This document shows, in pieces, positions 1-9,553 of a DNA stretch of 64,000 nucleotides. How positions within the stretch are numbered: position 1 is the stretch's first letter; each line of letters starts with the position of its first letter. The stretch lies in NCBI RefSeq assembly GCF_003114835.2, contig NZ_AP025028.1, forward strand, positions 742,001 through 806,000, given 5' to 3'. Below the pieces are notes generated by a model. It was not told where the DNA came from and searched no databases. It saw only the letters and a program-made list of their open reading frames with translations. The DNA comes from Leptospira kobayashii. Lineage in GTDB: Bacteria > Spirochaetota > Leptospiria > Leptospirales > Leptospiraceae. A program made the position numbers and the translations under genes.

Positions 1-192
1 GGTTCGGTTTTTTTGGGTTTTTTGTGTAGAGAACCGGGGCTGAAAAATCAGGTTGGGACCGGTTTTTCAGGCTCAAGTTTATGAAATTACACCCCCAAAA
101 TAGAAAAAAAATCAAACTGCAAATAGACCAATAAAAATAGGGTTTTACTCGGGGTTTGGGTGACATAGTAGAGGCTACTTTGCCAATCTAAA

Positions 193-1617
193 ATGGGAAA
201 ACGGCTTGACAAGTCAATTCACCCCTTCCCTCTGTCATTTGGTATCATGAAGAGCGAAGATCAATTTCCCAAACGCCCCTTTGAAGAACAAGTCCACGAC
301 GACCAGAGAAAATACTCCCGTTACGTCTGCGATTCACGTGCAATTCCGCAAGAAATTGATGGTCTAAAGCCTGTTCAGCGACGAATTCTTTGGGCAATGT
401 GGAATTCCGACGCACGCACAAGACATACAAAAACGGTAAAAGTAGCGGGTCTTGCGATGGGGTATCACCCTCACGGAGACAAGTCCATCCAAGATGCTCT
501 TTCCCAAATGGCACAGGATTTCGCATTTGCGAACAACTATCCTCTTGTTAGCGGTGAGGGAACGTTCGGGGACGTTTTGGATCCGAGCGCTATCGCCAGC
601 CCTCGTTATACGGAAGTGAAATTATCCGATTTTGTTAAGGATTTGGGCTTTTTTGAGAGTCTTCCCGATATTGATTATGCAAAAAACTACGATGAAACGG
701 AAGACGAACCGATTCATTTCGTAGGAAAAGTTCCCGTCGTACTTCTGAATAATATCCAAGGTATCGCTACCGGATTTCGTTGTTTTATCCCCGCTCATAA
801 ACTCAGTGATGTCATCGATTCTCAAGTTTCTTATTTAAAAACAGGCAAAGTAAAAAAGATAACCCCTTGGTACAAAGGTTACAAAGGGGAAGTTAAATTA
901 TCCAAAAATGATAACGGTTCCGTTGTCATGTCGACAACATTTGCTTTCAAGAAAGAAGACGGTAAGTTGTTTTTGACCGACTCTCCGATGAACTGGAACC
1001 GCGAAAAGGTGATTGTTTATCTGGATGATTTGATTGAGAAAAAAGACAATTGGTTGAAGGACTATATAGATCATTCCAGTCAGACTTTTAAGATAGAGCT
1101 CATTGCCAAAAAAGGCGAAGAGCCGAGCGATGCGGAAGTAAAAGCGCTGTTTTCCAAGGAAAATAACGAAGTTCTTACCATCAATGTCATCACTCATGAA
1201 GGAAAACTAAAAAATTATACTCCTGAAGAAATCATAAAACGATTTTGCGATTTCCGTAAAACGCATCTTATACGAAGATTTAAGCGTCTTGCGGGATTGG
1301 AAAAGGAAAAAATCGACAGAAACTCCGAACTCATTCGTTTTATCAAAGAAAAATGGAACGAAAAAGTAACTGGAATCAAATCCAAAAAGGATTTCGAAGA
1401 CAAACTGAAAGCTGCGAAATTCATTTATTTTGAATGGTTGAGCACGATCCCGGTTTATCGAATGACTTTGGATGAGGTTCGTAAATGCGAAGAAGCTATT
1501 GTGGAAGCGAAGACTAAATTTACCGAGTATACCGCTCTTCAAAAAGATGATAAGAAACTCACAGGATTTATGACTCTGGAACTCGACGAATTGAAAGCGA
1601 AGTGGGATCCGAAATAA
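193..1617 (+). CDS. Type IIA DNA topoisomerase, DNA-cleaving subunit (GyrA/ParC family, compact T4 gp52-like)
   Basis: This is the breakage-reunion subunit of a type II topoisomerase and should pass one duplex through another with the ATPase subunit encoded next. The winged-helix core shows [18 protein letters not shown] (about residues 49-66), a GYHPHGD block (90-96) and the catalytic Tyr139 in SPRYTEVKL. At 474 residues it stops after the coiled-coil/gate region and has no C-terminal beta-pinwheel, unlike GyrA or ParC (roughly 750-900). Length and the block [19 protein letters not shown] resemble the medium subunit of phage T4 topoisomerase. An internal ATG at 247 is an alternative start, because homology begins just after it and neither ATG has a clear ribosome-binding site. 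Three bases separate it from the partner gene. Confidence 0.9.
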   Translation: MGKRLDKSIHPFPLSFGIMKSEDQFPKRPFEEQVHDDQRKYSRYVCDSRAIPQEIDGLKPVQRRILWAMWNSDARTRHTKTVKVAGLAMGYHPHGDKSIQDALSQMAQDFAFANNYPLVSGEGTFGDVLDPSAIASPRYTEVKLSDFVKDLGFFESLPDIDYAKNYDETEDEPIHFVGKVPVVLLNNIQGIATGFRCFIPAHKLSDVIDSQVSYLKTGKVKKITPWYKGYKGEVKLSKNDNGSVVMSTTFAFKKEDGKLFLTDSPMNWNREKVIVYLDDLIEKKDNWLKDYIDHSSQTFKIELIAKKGEEPSDAEVKALFSKENNEVLTINVITHEGKLKNYTPEEIIKRFCDFRKTHLIRRFKRLAGLEKEKIDRNSELIRFIKEKWNEKVTGIKSKKDFEDKLKAAKFIYFEWLSTIPVYRMTLDEVRKCEEAIVEAKTKFTEYTALQKDDKKLTGFMTLELDELKAKWDPK

Positions 1618-1620
1618 TAT

Positions 1621-3753
1621 ATGGCACAAGCAAAACAAGAAAAAGCGTCAGCATCAAACTCACGTAATTTTAAAAAACTATCGAACGTAGAACACGTTCG
1701 TATGCGTACGGGGATGTGGCTCGGACAGAACTCATTGTCCACATTCGAACAGCATTTTTTTACGAAAGATAGCGCCGGAAAATACGATATTACTCACGAA
1801 GAACTCTCCGACATACCTGCGAAAATCAAATGTTTGGATGAGTCTTGTATGAACTGTGTGGATGAGTATCGTAAGAACCTGAACGATAAATCCATCCAGG
1901 AAAAAGACAAGATGAACAAACTCATCGTTCAGCTTTCCAGTGATAGAAAACGGGTTACCATCCAGGACAATGGTCGCGGGATTCCTGCAGATAACGCGGA
2001 AGGCGTGTATCTACATCTTATGTACGGAGAAAACTTTGATGATAAAGTCAAAGAAGATCACGTCGCCGGTCAAAATGGTGTAGGTATCTCTCTTGTAAGA
2101 ATGGTATCTTCTTTCTTTCGCGTTAAGACAATTAACAATGGTAAGGCGTATAAAAAAACTTTTACCATCACGGAAGATGTAAAAAAAGTAATCCGTGCCT
2201 TCAAACTTTCCAAAGAAGATCAGGAAAGAACTTTTCTATATTTTGACGAACATGGACATTTTACCGATTGCCCGAGCCTTACTCCTGAGCAGATCAAACA
2301 ATTGAAAGCTCCTTCCGAAAAAGCGGGAATGACTGCGGTGATTGAAGCTGCCAAAAAGGAAGATCACGGAACCACCGTAGAGTTTGAATTGAATCCGGCT
2401 TATTTTAACAATCTGGATGTCTCATTTAATATTGATTTGGTGAAGCAGTATTTACAGGATATTGCCATGTCCAATCCCGGTTTGGAAGTTGTTTTTATTC
2501 ATAAATCCGGTAAAGAAAAGTATAAATTTAAAAAAGGTTTTGATGAGATTTTCAGCAATTCCGACATGGTTTACTACAAACTGGATTATACGGACAAAAC
2601 GTCCGCTTCGCAGATCAATATGGATACGTATGCGGTTGTCGGTCAGAACAAAACCCTGACTTGGGTGAACTCCATCTTCTGTCCGCAAGGCGGTTCTGCC
2701 ATTGAATATTTGGAAAACAGACTTTGTGATGAGATTCGTAAAAAGTCACAAATCGTGTCTTTAGAGAAAAAGCTGAATACACAATGTACGCGTAACGATG
2801 TAAGAAGTTGTTTCCACATGTATGTGAATTTGCGAATTCTCAACCCTCGTTTTAAATCCCAAGATAAATCCTATCTGATCAATGACTTGAACGAAGACAT
2901 TCGTAAGGCCGTTGATAAACATCTGGATAAACTTCTGAAAAAAACCGCTCTTGTGGAAGAAGTTAAAATGGTAATGGAGCGCAGAACCCAACTGAAACAA
3001 TTGGAAGATGCACAAAAAGGACTTAGAAAAGCTTCCAGAAATAATATTCCCAAACTTATGCCTCCTACCGGCAAACCGAATGATGTAGGTAGGGTGTTGT
3101 TTGTTGCGGAGGGGGACTCGGCGATTGCGGGACTACGTCCCGCACGGAATCCTAAACTTCACGGTCTTTTTCCTCTACGTGGAAAACCTTTGAATTGCAA
3201 AGGTATGTCTCTCGCCAAAGCGATGCAAAACGAAGAATTGAAAAACATAGTTGCGATCTGCGGTCTTCCTTTGGATGGGAAGGTAAAGTCCATCGATGAA
3301 TTGCATTACGATAAAATCAGTATTATTACGGACGCGGATTTTGACGGTTATGCGATTCGTTCTTTGATGTTGTCTTTCTTTTACGAATACTGGCCCGAGC
3401 TTTTTGATATCGGTTTTATCAATATTTCCTCCGCTCCTCTTTATGAAGTGGATGTAAAATGGAAAGATGCCAAAAAGGAAACGGTCTTCTGTATTGATGA
3501 CTCGGATTATGACAAATTGGTCGCAAAAGTCAATAAAACCGGGTCTGAGATCACCCGCAAGAAACGTAACAAAGGTTTGGGTGAGACCGGAAAAGAAGCG
3601 ATGAAGTTTGCAGTGGATGAGTGTATGACGAAGATCACCATTGGCAACAAAAAGAGCGCTAAGACGATCCAGGATCTTTGGTTTCATAAAGACTATGCGG
3701 ATAAAAGAAGAGAAGCCATTTCCGAATATTCGATGAGTGTGATAGAGGATTAG
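1621..3753 (+). CDS. Type IIA DNA topoisomerase, ATPase/TOPRIM subunit (GyrB/ParE family, T4 gp39-like)
   Basis: This is the ATP-hydrolysing partner of the preceding subunit. A GHKL ATPase domain comes first: a Glu/Asn motif in [11 protein letters not shown] (about 72-82), DNGRGIP (116-122) and [11 protein letters not shown] (150-160). The transducer domain follows, then TOPRIM with EGDSA near residue 496 and DADFDG near 571, the metal-binding acidic residues. The C-terminal KGLGE..KEAM motif (near 648) is also family-typical. The [10 protein letters not shown] form and the arrangement look closer to T4 and eukaryotic topoisomerase II than to bacterial GyrB. Gene order, with the cleaving subunit first and only 3 bp between them, suggests one operon. 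Whether it acts as topoisomerase IV or as a dispensable extra enzyme cannot be told here. Confidence 0.92.
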   Translation: MAQAKQEKASASNSRNFKKLSNVEHVRMRTGMWLGQNSLSTFEQHFFTKDSAGKYDITHEELSDIPAKIKCLDESCMNCVDEYRKNLNDKSIQEKDKMNKLIVQLSSDRKRVTIQDNGRGIPADNAEGVYLHLMYGENFDDKVKEDHVAGQNGVGISLVRMVSSFFRVKTINNGKAYKKTFTITEDVKKVIRAFKLSKEDQERTFLYFDEHGHFTDCPSLTPEQIKQLKAPSEKAGMTAVIEAAKKEDHGTTVEFELNPAYFNNLDVSFNIDLVKQYLQDIAMSNPGLEVVFIHKSGKEKYKFKKGFDEIFSNSDMVYYKLDYTDKTSASQINMDTYAVVGQNKTLTWVNSIFCPQGGSAIEYLENRLCDEIRKKSQIVSLEKKLNTQCTRNDVRSCFHMYVNLRILNPRFKSQDKSYLINDLNEDIRKAVDKHLDKLLKKTALVEEVKMVMERRTQLKQLEDAQKGLRKASRNNIPKLMPPTGKPNDVGRVLFVAEGDSAIAGLRPARNPKLHGLFPLRGKPLNCKGMSLAKAMQNEELKNIVAICGLPLDGKVKSIDELHYDKISIITDADFDGYAIRSLMLSFFYEYWPELFDIGFINISSAPLYEVDVKWKDAKKETVFCIDDSDYDKLVAKVNKTGSEITRKKRNKGLGETGKEAMKFAVDECMTKITIGNKKSAKTIQDLWFHKDYADKRREAISEYSMSVIED

Positions 3754-4757
3754 AAATAGTATTTAACACCGATAATGTCTTGGTTAAAGAGTGAGGGGGG
3801 GTATGCTCCCGCTATTTACGTCTCCTAGTTTTATAAAACCGAATTGCTCGTAGACCTGGTATATATATACTATTTCCGACTCAGACAAAATTTATTTCGA
3901 CGAAAATGTGAATGTCTTGGGTCAAAAAGAAAGACAAGATTCAGTTTTCTCTTGTTAATAATTACGTAGATATCGAGCCGGACTCCGTTAAGGTGTTAAA
4001 TACTTGCGCATGACCAATGTAATAACGAAGATTATGAGATTGATTCAGATAAACTTGAATTTGCTCATGTATCAACCATACTGAAATTTTTTAAAGTAGA
4101 CTTCTACGACTGAAATAAGAAGACTCATTTAAAAAATAACTTATTCTCCAAGCAAAGGTAAAGGTTCTTGCGTAAGTTCCATAGCTAACTGAGACTACGG
4201 TAAGTTTATCTTTGTCTCCAATCTCACGCTGAGAAACTTTGCTAGAATTTCAGGCATCGATTCCCACTATAATTCCACAAACCGGTAGCTATCACGCAGA
4301 TATAGGAGGGGGTGTAAATCGCTGAGTTTTACGCCCAAGCCGATTGTATACTCGTCCAGATGGTAAGATCATCATGACTACAGCTCCATTTTTACCCCGT
4401 TTCCCCTAAAAAACTCGGGAGTTTAATACAACTCCAAATTACTTTTGAATTGGATTTTAAAATACAACCAACAGGGTTGTCGAACTTGGACGAGTAGCGG
4501 GAACGGACCCACCTTATTCCGCAGAAAGTGTCGTCGCGTTTCAACCCCCGTTATTTAGTGTGAGTTTAGCCTGCTCCAATATGTGCCGACTGTCTTTTGT
4601 TCAGCGATATTATGTTAGGTGGCATTACCGGATTTCCATTTTGAAAGCTTTCAAACAAGTTAGGAGTCAAAACCATACAGTCGAGGCTAGAGTGTTTTGA
4701 GAATTTATTGATGAAAAGTAGGTTAAGTTTTCTAAACGTTGAAAATATCCCTTTTCT
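3754..4757. other. 1-kb gene-free interval
   Basis: About 1 kb lies between the topoisomerase and the hydrolase lipoprotein without a credible intact gene on either strand, which is striking in a window this densely packed. It contains the frameshifted remnant at 3881-4113. A further 70-codon open stretch on the plus strand around 4490-4700 has no start codon and no recognisable motif. I read the interval as a gene graveyard; a structured RNA is not excluded. Confidence 0.6.
3881..4113 (+). pseudogene. Decayed gene remnant, possibly a DKNYY-repeat protein
   Basis: Three protein-like stretches follow one another in successive reading frames: SDSDKIYFDENVNVLGQ from about 3875, then NNYVDIEPDSVKVLNTCA from 3957, then CNNEDYEIDSDKLEFAHV from 4018 to a stop at 4111. 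Two frameshifts join them. The mix of DKIYF, D.EPDSVKVL and repeated Asp/Tyr recalls DKNYY repeats (Dkn.VYy.....aDpktFevl), but this family call is tentative. No intact start or full-length frame remains. Confidence 0.45.
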
Positions 4758-5843
4758 TTAATCTAAACCTTCCGCCATGAAAGCTAGTAAAGAAATGATT
4801 GTGGTATCACTTATTGGTTGGAAAAAGTAATGATCGCTCCGCCAATAAGCCCATGTGTGTCCTCCGGGTAAATACATATCTGCCAGGAGACCGATGCCAT
4901 CGTTCGGCCCGTAAGGTGCCAGCAAATCGTAATAAGGCATAGCTTTTTCGGATACTGTCCGGCGAATCGGGACAGCCATAATATTCAATAGTCTAATGTG
5001 ATTAGGAACCAGAAGTTCAGGGTCAAGCGATGTACTAGGTCCAGATTGCATGGAGAGGATGCCATTATAATCATAACCTTTCCACCAGAAATAAATTCTC
5101 GTATATAGTTTAATGGTCCAATTATCTTTTACGAAATTGGCAATTTGTGTGCCTTTTGTTAATCCGACTATATTGAACCACCCAATAATTTTTCGGAAAT
5201 GAGGAGATTTACCGCACCTTGCAAATGCTGTCTTTAAATCACTAGCACCTTTTGACAGCGTTGCCATAACTAATTTGCCAGGAGTGGGCCCCTCTAGATA
5301 ATCACAGATCGCGATGGCGTTATCTTGCACCGTTCCAGTATCGTTTACCCGAATAATGTCCGTTCTATAACCAATTTTCTCTGCCAACCTGCGGATGTTG
5401 GACCCTTCCGAATCGAAATCTTTGTTACTTCTATAGAACATTCCTGGAATAAAAACAAGAGTTAGGTGTTTTGAAGTGACATCAGGCTGCTTCGATCGTT
5501 TGTTAGTTTTCTGGTTTTCTAAGTAATTATAGAGGGCTTTGTTTTTCGGATCTGTGATGATCCGATTATAAATGAGCGCCGCAGCTTCATCAATGCCATA
5601 TTGTCTTGCTAACTCACTCAGTCGATCGCGTGTAAGATCTGTAATCAAAGGATAGGCAGGGAACTTATTTGCCCAATCGAGATATTCCTTCTCATCCTTG
5701 CAAAGCTCATTTACGAAATAGGCATTATGAATACATTCCGATGCGAAAACTGGTTCTGGGATTTTAATATTTCTATAGGCTGAAGAACAGGAGACCGCTA
5801 GTCCTGCCAACAAAAAAGAAAGAATGGGGATGTCAAAACGCAT
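4758..5843 (-). CDS. Alpha/beta-hydrolase-like lipoprotein
   Basis: A 361-residue lipoprotein with signal peptide and lipobox LAVSC (Cys19). After an N-terminal helical region, an alpha/beta-hydrolase core starts around residue 127 with LVFIPGMFYR, a strand and oxyanion-loop pattern. TLSKGASD puts Ser197 at the nucleophile elbow, in a non-canonical form. NDGIGLLADMYLPGGHTWAYW supplies an Asp and a His in the order of a catalytic triad. A lipase- or esterase-like activity at the cell surface or in the periplasm is inferred; the substrate is unknown. It lies about 106 bp downstream of the TRL lipoprotein on the same strand, with a terminator hairpin between them, so it probably has its own promoter. 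Confidence 0.75.
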   Translation of the reverse strand: MRFDIPILSFLLAGLAVSCSSAYRNIKIPEPVFASECIHNAYFVNELCKDEKEYLDWANKFPAYPLITDLTRDRLSELARQYGIDEAAALIYNRIITDPKNKALYNYLENQKTNKRSKQPDVTSKHLTLVFIPGMFYRSNKDFDSEGSNIRRLAEKIGYRTDIIRVNDTGTVQDNAIAICDYLEGPTPGKLVMATLSKGASDLKTAFARCGKSPHFRKIIGWFNIVGLTKGTQIANFVKDNWTIKLYTRIYFWWKGYDYNGILSMQSGPSTSLDPELLVPNHIRLLNIMAVPIRRTVSEKAMPYYDLLAPYGPNDGIGLLADMYLPGGHTWAYWRSDHYFFQPISDTTIISLLAFMAEGLD

Positions 5844-5888
5844 AAAACTGTTTTGCTTGCAGTTACCGGATTGTCAAAATTAAAATAA

Positions 5889-5912
5889 CCGACCAATATC
5901 GCTACGGGTCGG
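5889..5912 (-). terminator. Intrinsic terminator after the TRL lipoprotein gene
   Basis: On the minus strand CCGACC pairs with GGTCGG across an 11-12 nt loop and is followed by a T-rich run (TTATTTTAATTTT). It lies just downstream of the stop at 5950 and upstream of the hydrolase start at 5843. Confidence 0.65.
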
Positions 5913-5949
5913 CCAATGTTTTCTAAGTCAGGATAGGAGAAAAGAAGGA

Positions 5950-6330
5950 TTAATCCCCACTAACGATAGTACATTTTTCGAAATATAGTGAACCAAGAAC
6001 GTTCAATTGACTATAATCAACAGTACCGATTTTCGTAATTTTTCCGTTTCTCGCCGCCGTAGCGATACTCATATCGCCAGTACCAATTACCCCGAATAGA
6101 AAAATTGATGAACACGCTTCGCCTGTTTTTGCGCCTACTGTTTGGCCAAGGCAAGAACCATCACTAACTTGACAGCTAACATTACCTTTTTGATTTGCAA
6201 AAAGTGATGCCGGCGCTCCTCCAGACATACCGTAAGAACCTGGTGGATCCAATCTTGTCGGATAATTATTACAAGCTACCAATAAGGCAGTAGCCATTGC
6301 AAAGGCTAAGAGAAAGTATTCTTTTTTCAT
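5950..6330 (-). CDS. TRL-like family lipoprotein
   Basis: A 126-residue lipoprotein with lipobox LLVAC (Cys20). The second half matches the TRL-like family: GAKTGEACSSIFLFGVIGTG, then DMSIATAARNGKITKIGTVDY, then a final short strand with LGSLYFEKCTIV. The family takes its name from a tRNA-associated locus; its molecular role is unknown and it is common in spirochaete and proteobacterial envelopes. A sigma70-type promoter lies upstream and a terminator downstream, so it looks monocistronic. Confidence 0.85.
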   Translation of the reverse strand: MKKEYFLLAFAMATALLVACNNYPTRLDPPGSYGMSGGAPASLFANQKGNVSCQVSDGSCLGQTVGAKTGEACSSIFLFGVIGTGDMSIATAARNGKITKIGTVDYSQLNVLGSLYFEKCTIVSGD

Positions 6331-6919
6331 GAGTTTTTCCTAGAATATATTAAATTTATTATACTAAACGCATTATTGTAAACGTCAAACTAGTTAATAT
6401 CCGCAATAAGACATCCGCATAACATAACAGAATTTGATTGAAGGGCTACAAAACTCAAGAAAAAAAAACTAACAACTAAGAAAAGTCAACGCTTAGCTTG
6501 AGCCATTCGATACGGAAAAATCTACCTATTTTAGTCGCTGTGACTGGAAGCAAATATTTTTTAATATATAATGAATTTCAGTTGCAATTGGAGCCAAAGA
6601 TTTGTTTGGTTCCGCGTAACAAAAACAAGTAATATGAAATATTTTAGTTGTTAGTTTCTGTTATCATTTGGGATTTTGTAAAATCGGTAGTTTTTTACTT
6701 TTTTCTCCGATTTATGCAATAATTTGTATGAGGCATTTTTAACACTGACTTCGGATTGGCCCTGAGAATACAGTCGTTTGCCGATTTATACTTGAACGAA
6801 AGATACACAAAAGATGTCGATCGAATACGCACGTCGATTTTACAATCCCCATCCCGTCTTAGTTTATAAGACGCAATTCGGAACACCACCGAATACCTGG
6901 GCAAGGTCATTGATTTATA
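6331..6919. other. 589-bp intergenic region
   Basis: AT-rich. Apart from the promoter-like motif at 6358-6388 I see no gene. Short open frames on both strands near 6.7-7.1 kb lack a ribosome-binding site and any family motif, and the plus-strand one runs into the 3' end of the DUF445 gene. Confidence 0.5.
6358..6388 (-). promoter_or_regulatory. Possible sigma70 promoter for the TRL lipoprotein
   Basis: Read on the minus strand: TTGACG (6388-6383), a 19-nt spacer and a perfect TATAAT (6363-6358), about 28 bp before the start codon. The long spacer lowers confidence. Confidence 0.45.
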
Positions 6920-8251
6920 TCAAAGATCCCCCTCCTGCTTCCTCTTATTCCTATAATGAGCAATGTATGTTATCCCTACCAAGGCTCCTACCGGTATCCC
7001 AAAGTAGATATGGACTTGAACGAGCCCGGCAATCATTCCCAGAATTCCGCCTAAGAATTGAATGACGACCAGGTTTCCGCCGGTATTATCCAGGATCATC
7101 TTTTCCAGATCATCCGTATCCAATTCCATTACACGTTCTTCCACAAGTGCGGTAACATTGATTTTGTGAACGAATTTCTCTATATTCTTTTTTAGATAAA
7201 TCTTTCCTTCTTCGCTATTCATAAACTCTACTAGCCTGTTCTTGATCCAATCCACCGCGCGGAAGAAATTTTTTTCGATTTCTTCCCAATTGCTCGGATC
7301 GTCCAGATAAGACTGCAATCTTTCGATACCGTTTGGCAATAGATTTTGTCTCGCATAATCACCGCTTGCCGATAGCCAATCGGAAATTTTGGCTGTAATG
7401 AAATCTTGTGTTTCTTTCGAATCCAATCGTTCCTGCAATCTTGCCATCACTTCATCCATCATTCCCATGAATTGATCCGATGTTTCGGGATCCTGTACAA
7501 ATCGTTCCAAAAGTTCCTGAATCGCTTCGTCATTGAAGGAAAATATCTTCTTCACACCGATTCCGATTTTACCGAGAGTGTTTCTTGTTTTAAGATAATC
7601 TTCCAGGCCCTCGTTCAAAAGGTTTGCAAGTCTGGGCATCTCTTCCAATAGTACGACACGCAGTTGGTTTCCGATTTCTTCGCGATTGGTTTGTTCGTTG
7701 AGATAATCCATCAGTTTGTTACGGGTATAGATCCAGAGCTTTTGGATTTCTTCCGGTCGGGAAGCCATCTTTTTAATAGTTTCCTCTGAAAAATCAAAGA
7801 TGACTTCCAGTATCTCGGGGCCTCTTTCTTTCAATATGGTAATGATTTTTGTTACCAACATCTCCCGGATTTCATCGTTATGTATGGCTTCGTCGATTTC
7901 TTTGACTATTTTTTGTACACCCGATTCTACCAGGTTTCTTTCATAGATATAAGCGAGAATGATATCGGGATGCAGCAGATTGTTTTGAATGCTTTCGCCT
8001 AACGATTTGGCAATCTTCGGTTTATTCTTCGGGACGAGTCCTTCCCAACCGAGCACCTTACCTGCCTTAGGTTGAAATAACATCTTAATTGCGAGAAAGT
8101 TGGTAAAATAACCGACCACTCCCGCCATAAGGATCACAAAACAGGCGTCTATCCAAATATTGTCAGGCAAATAGACTTGGAATCCACCGGCTATAATGGA
8201 AAAAAACACCAAACTCTTTCTATACCAGGAATCAATTTTTGCTATGTCCAT
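6920..8251 (-). CDS. DUF445 family membrane protein
   Basis: A 443-residue protein with hydrophobic helices at the N-terminus (about 13-50) and one near the C-terminus (about 400-425), flanking a long amphipathic helical middle. The diagnostic DUF445 segment is near residue 40: VVGYFTNFLAIKMLFQP, followed by GWEGLVPKNKPKIAKSLGE. The family (YheB/YjiN-like) has no established biochemical role and probably sits in the inner membrane with the helical part extended. It starts 2 bp after the SDR gene stops, as the last gene of a rimI - SDR - DUF445 operon. Confidence 0.9.
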   Translation of the reverse strand: MDIAKIDSWYRKSLVFFSIIAGGFQVYLPDNIWIDACFVILMAGVVGYFTNFLAIKMLFQPKAGKVLGWEGLVPKNKPKIAKSLGESIQNNLLHPDIILAYIYERNLVESGVQKIVKEIDEAIHNDEIREMLVTKIITILKERGPEILEVIFDFSEETIKKMASRPEEIQKLWIYTRNKLMDYLNEQTNREEIGNQLRVVLLEEMPRLANLLNEGLEDYLKTRNTLGKIGIGVKKIFSFNDEAIQELLERFVQDPETSDQFMGMMDEVMARLQERLDSKETQDFITAKISDWLSASGDYARQNLLPNGIERLQSYLDDPSNWEEIEKNFFRAVDWIKNRLVEFMNSEEGKIYLKKNIEKFVHKINVTALVEERVMELDTDDLEKMILDNTGGNLVVIQFLGGILGMIAGLVQVHIYFGIPVGALVGITYIAHYRNKRKQEGDL

Positions 8252-8253
8252 CT

Positions 8254-9027
8254 TTATTTCCTGTCAAATTTGAGAAACAACCCCGCCGTTTTTCGAAGTA
8301 ATGTTCTTGGCATAAACTCCGTTAGGCTGATTGCACTTTGGTTTACCGCACCTGAAATACATACCGCTTTGTTATGGCGAAGTGCGGAAAGAGATTCATC
8401 CACCACTTCGTTTGCATTTTGCCAAAGTAGAGAAGGGTATTTTGATTTTTCAATTCCCGCTCTTTCATGAAAATCCGAATGAGTGAGTCCGGGACAGAGT
8501 GCTTGCACATAAATCCCGTAAGGTCTTGCTTCTTCATGAAGGCTTTCCGTAAATGATTTTACGAATGCTTTTGTGGCAGCATATGTTGCGCTACCGGGAG
8601 CAGGCAAATACCCTGCGATGGATGCAACATTGATTAAAAAACCTTTTCCGGTTTTTTTGAATTTGTTCAAAGCTTTGTGACTCAAAAGAACCAGAGCTTT
8701 GACGTTTAAATTAATTTCATCTAACTCTTGTTCTAAGTCTAGGCTTGCAAATTCACCTACAGTTCCGAATCCTGCGTTATTCACCAGAAATTCGAAATCT
8801 TTGTCCTTTTCCAAAATGGATGCGAGTTCTTCCTGCTCCTTTTTTTTTGTAAGATCCAAAGAGATCGCTTTTAACATTCCCCTGCTTTTCGGTTCTATTT
8901 CTATAATGGCTTTGTTTAAGTCGGCCGCCGAACGTGAGATTAAGAATACATTATAATCTTTAGCCAAAGCCCGAACGAATTCTTTTCCGATCCCTTGAGA
9001 GGCACCTGTAACGTAGGCATTTTTCAT
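8254..9027 (-). CDS. Short-chain dehydrogenase/reductase (SDR)
   Basis: A classical SDR of 257 residues using NAD(P)H. TGASQGIG (7-14) is the cofactor-binding glycine motif, NNAGFG (83-88) follows, and the catalytic residues are Ser136, Tyr149 and Lys153 in YAATK. The substrate cannot be read from sequence; the closest general class is short acyl or keto reductases of the DltE/YqjQ type. The first 4 bp overlap the end of rimI, so the two are translationally coupled, and DUF445 follows 2 bp later. Confidence 0.9.
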   Translation of the reverse strand: MKNAYVTGASQGIGKEFVRALAKDYNVFLISRSAADLNKAIIEIEPKSRGMLKAISLDLTKKKEQEELASILEKDKDFEFLVNNAGFGTVGEFASLDLEQELDEINLNVKALVLLSHKALNKFKKTGKGFLINVASIAGYLPAPGSATYAATKAFVKSFTESLHEEARPYGIYVQALCPGLTHSDFHERAGIEKSKYPSLLWQNANEVVDESLSALRHNKAVCISGAVNQSAISLTEFMPRTLLRKTAGLFLKFDRK

Positions 9028-9452
9028 AATTCTTTTTTCCTTAACATAATGATTGCGGTTGATCCGTCGGCATAATAATTTTTTCGTTTTTCCAGGATGG
9101 AAAATCCTGATTTTTCATATAAGGAGAGTGCAGGCAAATTGCTCTCTTTTACTTCCAGGAAAAAATCTTTTGTGGCAAATCGTTTCAAAATGGATTCTAA
9201 AAGTTTAAGCGCAGCACCTTTTCTCTGATAGGTGGGAACAGTGGCGATCCTGAAGATTTCAACTTCCCAGGGAGTTTCGCATACGAGCGCATAGGATAAG
9301 ACGGAATTTTCTTCCCAAACAAATGCTTGGTGGTATTCCAAATGGGAAGCGAGCATTTTGGAAGTCCATTCTTCACCGGGGAAACATTGTTTCTCTAGGT
9401 CCGAAAGCAAGGGCAGATCTTCCTCCGAGAGGATTCGGATTCCATGAGACAT
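9024..9452 (-). CDS. rimI: GNAT acetyltransferase, RimI-like (ribosomal protein S18 alanine N-acetyltransferase)
   Basis: A 142-residue GNAT. The acetyl-CoA loop is TVPTYQRKGAALKLL (near 76-90), preceded by VEIFRIATV, and the C-terminal part LEVKESNLPALSLYEKSGF is the strongly conserved RimI motif. RimI acetylates the N-terminal alanine of ribosomal protein S18. GNATs have broad substrate ranges, so the exact target is inferred. First gene of the rimI - SDR - DUF445 unit, divergent from the TPR lipoprotein gene. Confidence 0.8.
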   Translation of the reverse strand: MSHGIRILSEEDLPLLSDLEKQCFPGEEWTSKMLASHLEYHQAFVWEENSVLSYALVCETPWEVEIFRIATVPTYQRKGAALKLLESILKRFATKDFFLEVKESNLPALSLYEKSGFSILEKRKNYYADGSTAIIMLRKKEL

Positions 9453-9553
9453 AATCTCATTTTTTTCTAGCCAGGCATAAGAAATAAACTAAATTCGAAC
9501 CAAAGACCCAAAAAAATGCGGGATTTTGGCTTTAAAACAGGTACGAAGGGAAT

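Noticed and set aside
1..192. Inverted repeats (CTGAAAAA/TTTTTCAG and ACCGGT blocks) at the window start
   Set aside because: They may belong to a terminator of a gene outside the window; without the upstream sequence the role cannot be judged.
193..3753. Prophage reading of the T4-like topoisomerase locus
   Set aside because: No phage structural, packaging, lysis or integrase genes lie nearby; flanking genes are lipoproteins and housekeeping genes.
4490..4702. Open stretch of about 70 codons in the gene-free interval
   Set aside because: No usable start near its beginning and no recognisable motif; reported only as part of the graveyard interval.
6695..7065. Short open frames on both strands near the 3' end of the DUF445 gene
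   Set aside because: No ribosome-binding site, unusual composition, and the plus-strand frame overlaps the end of a well-supported gene.
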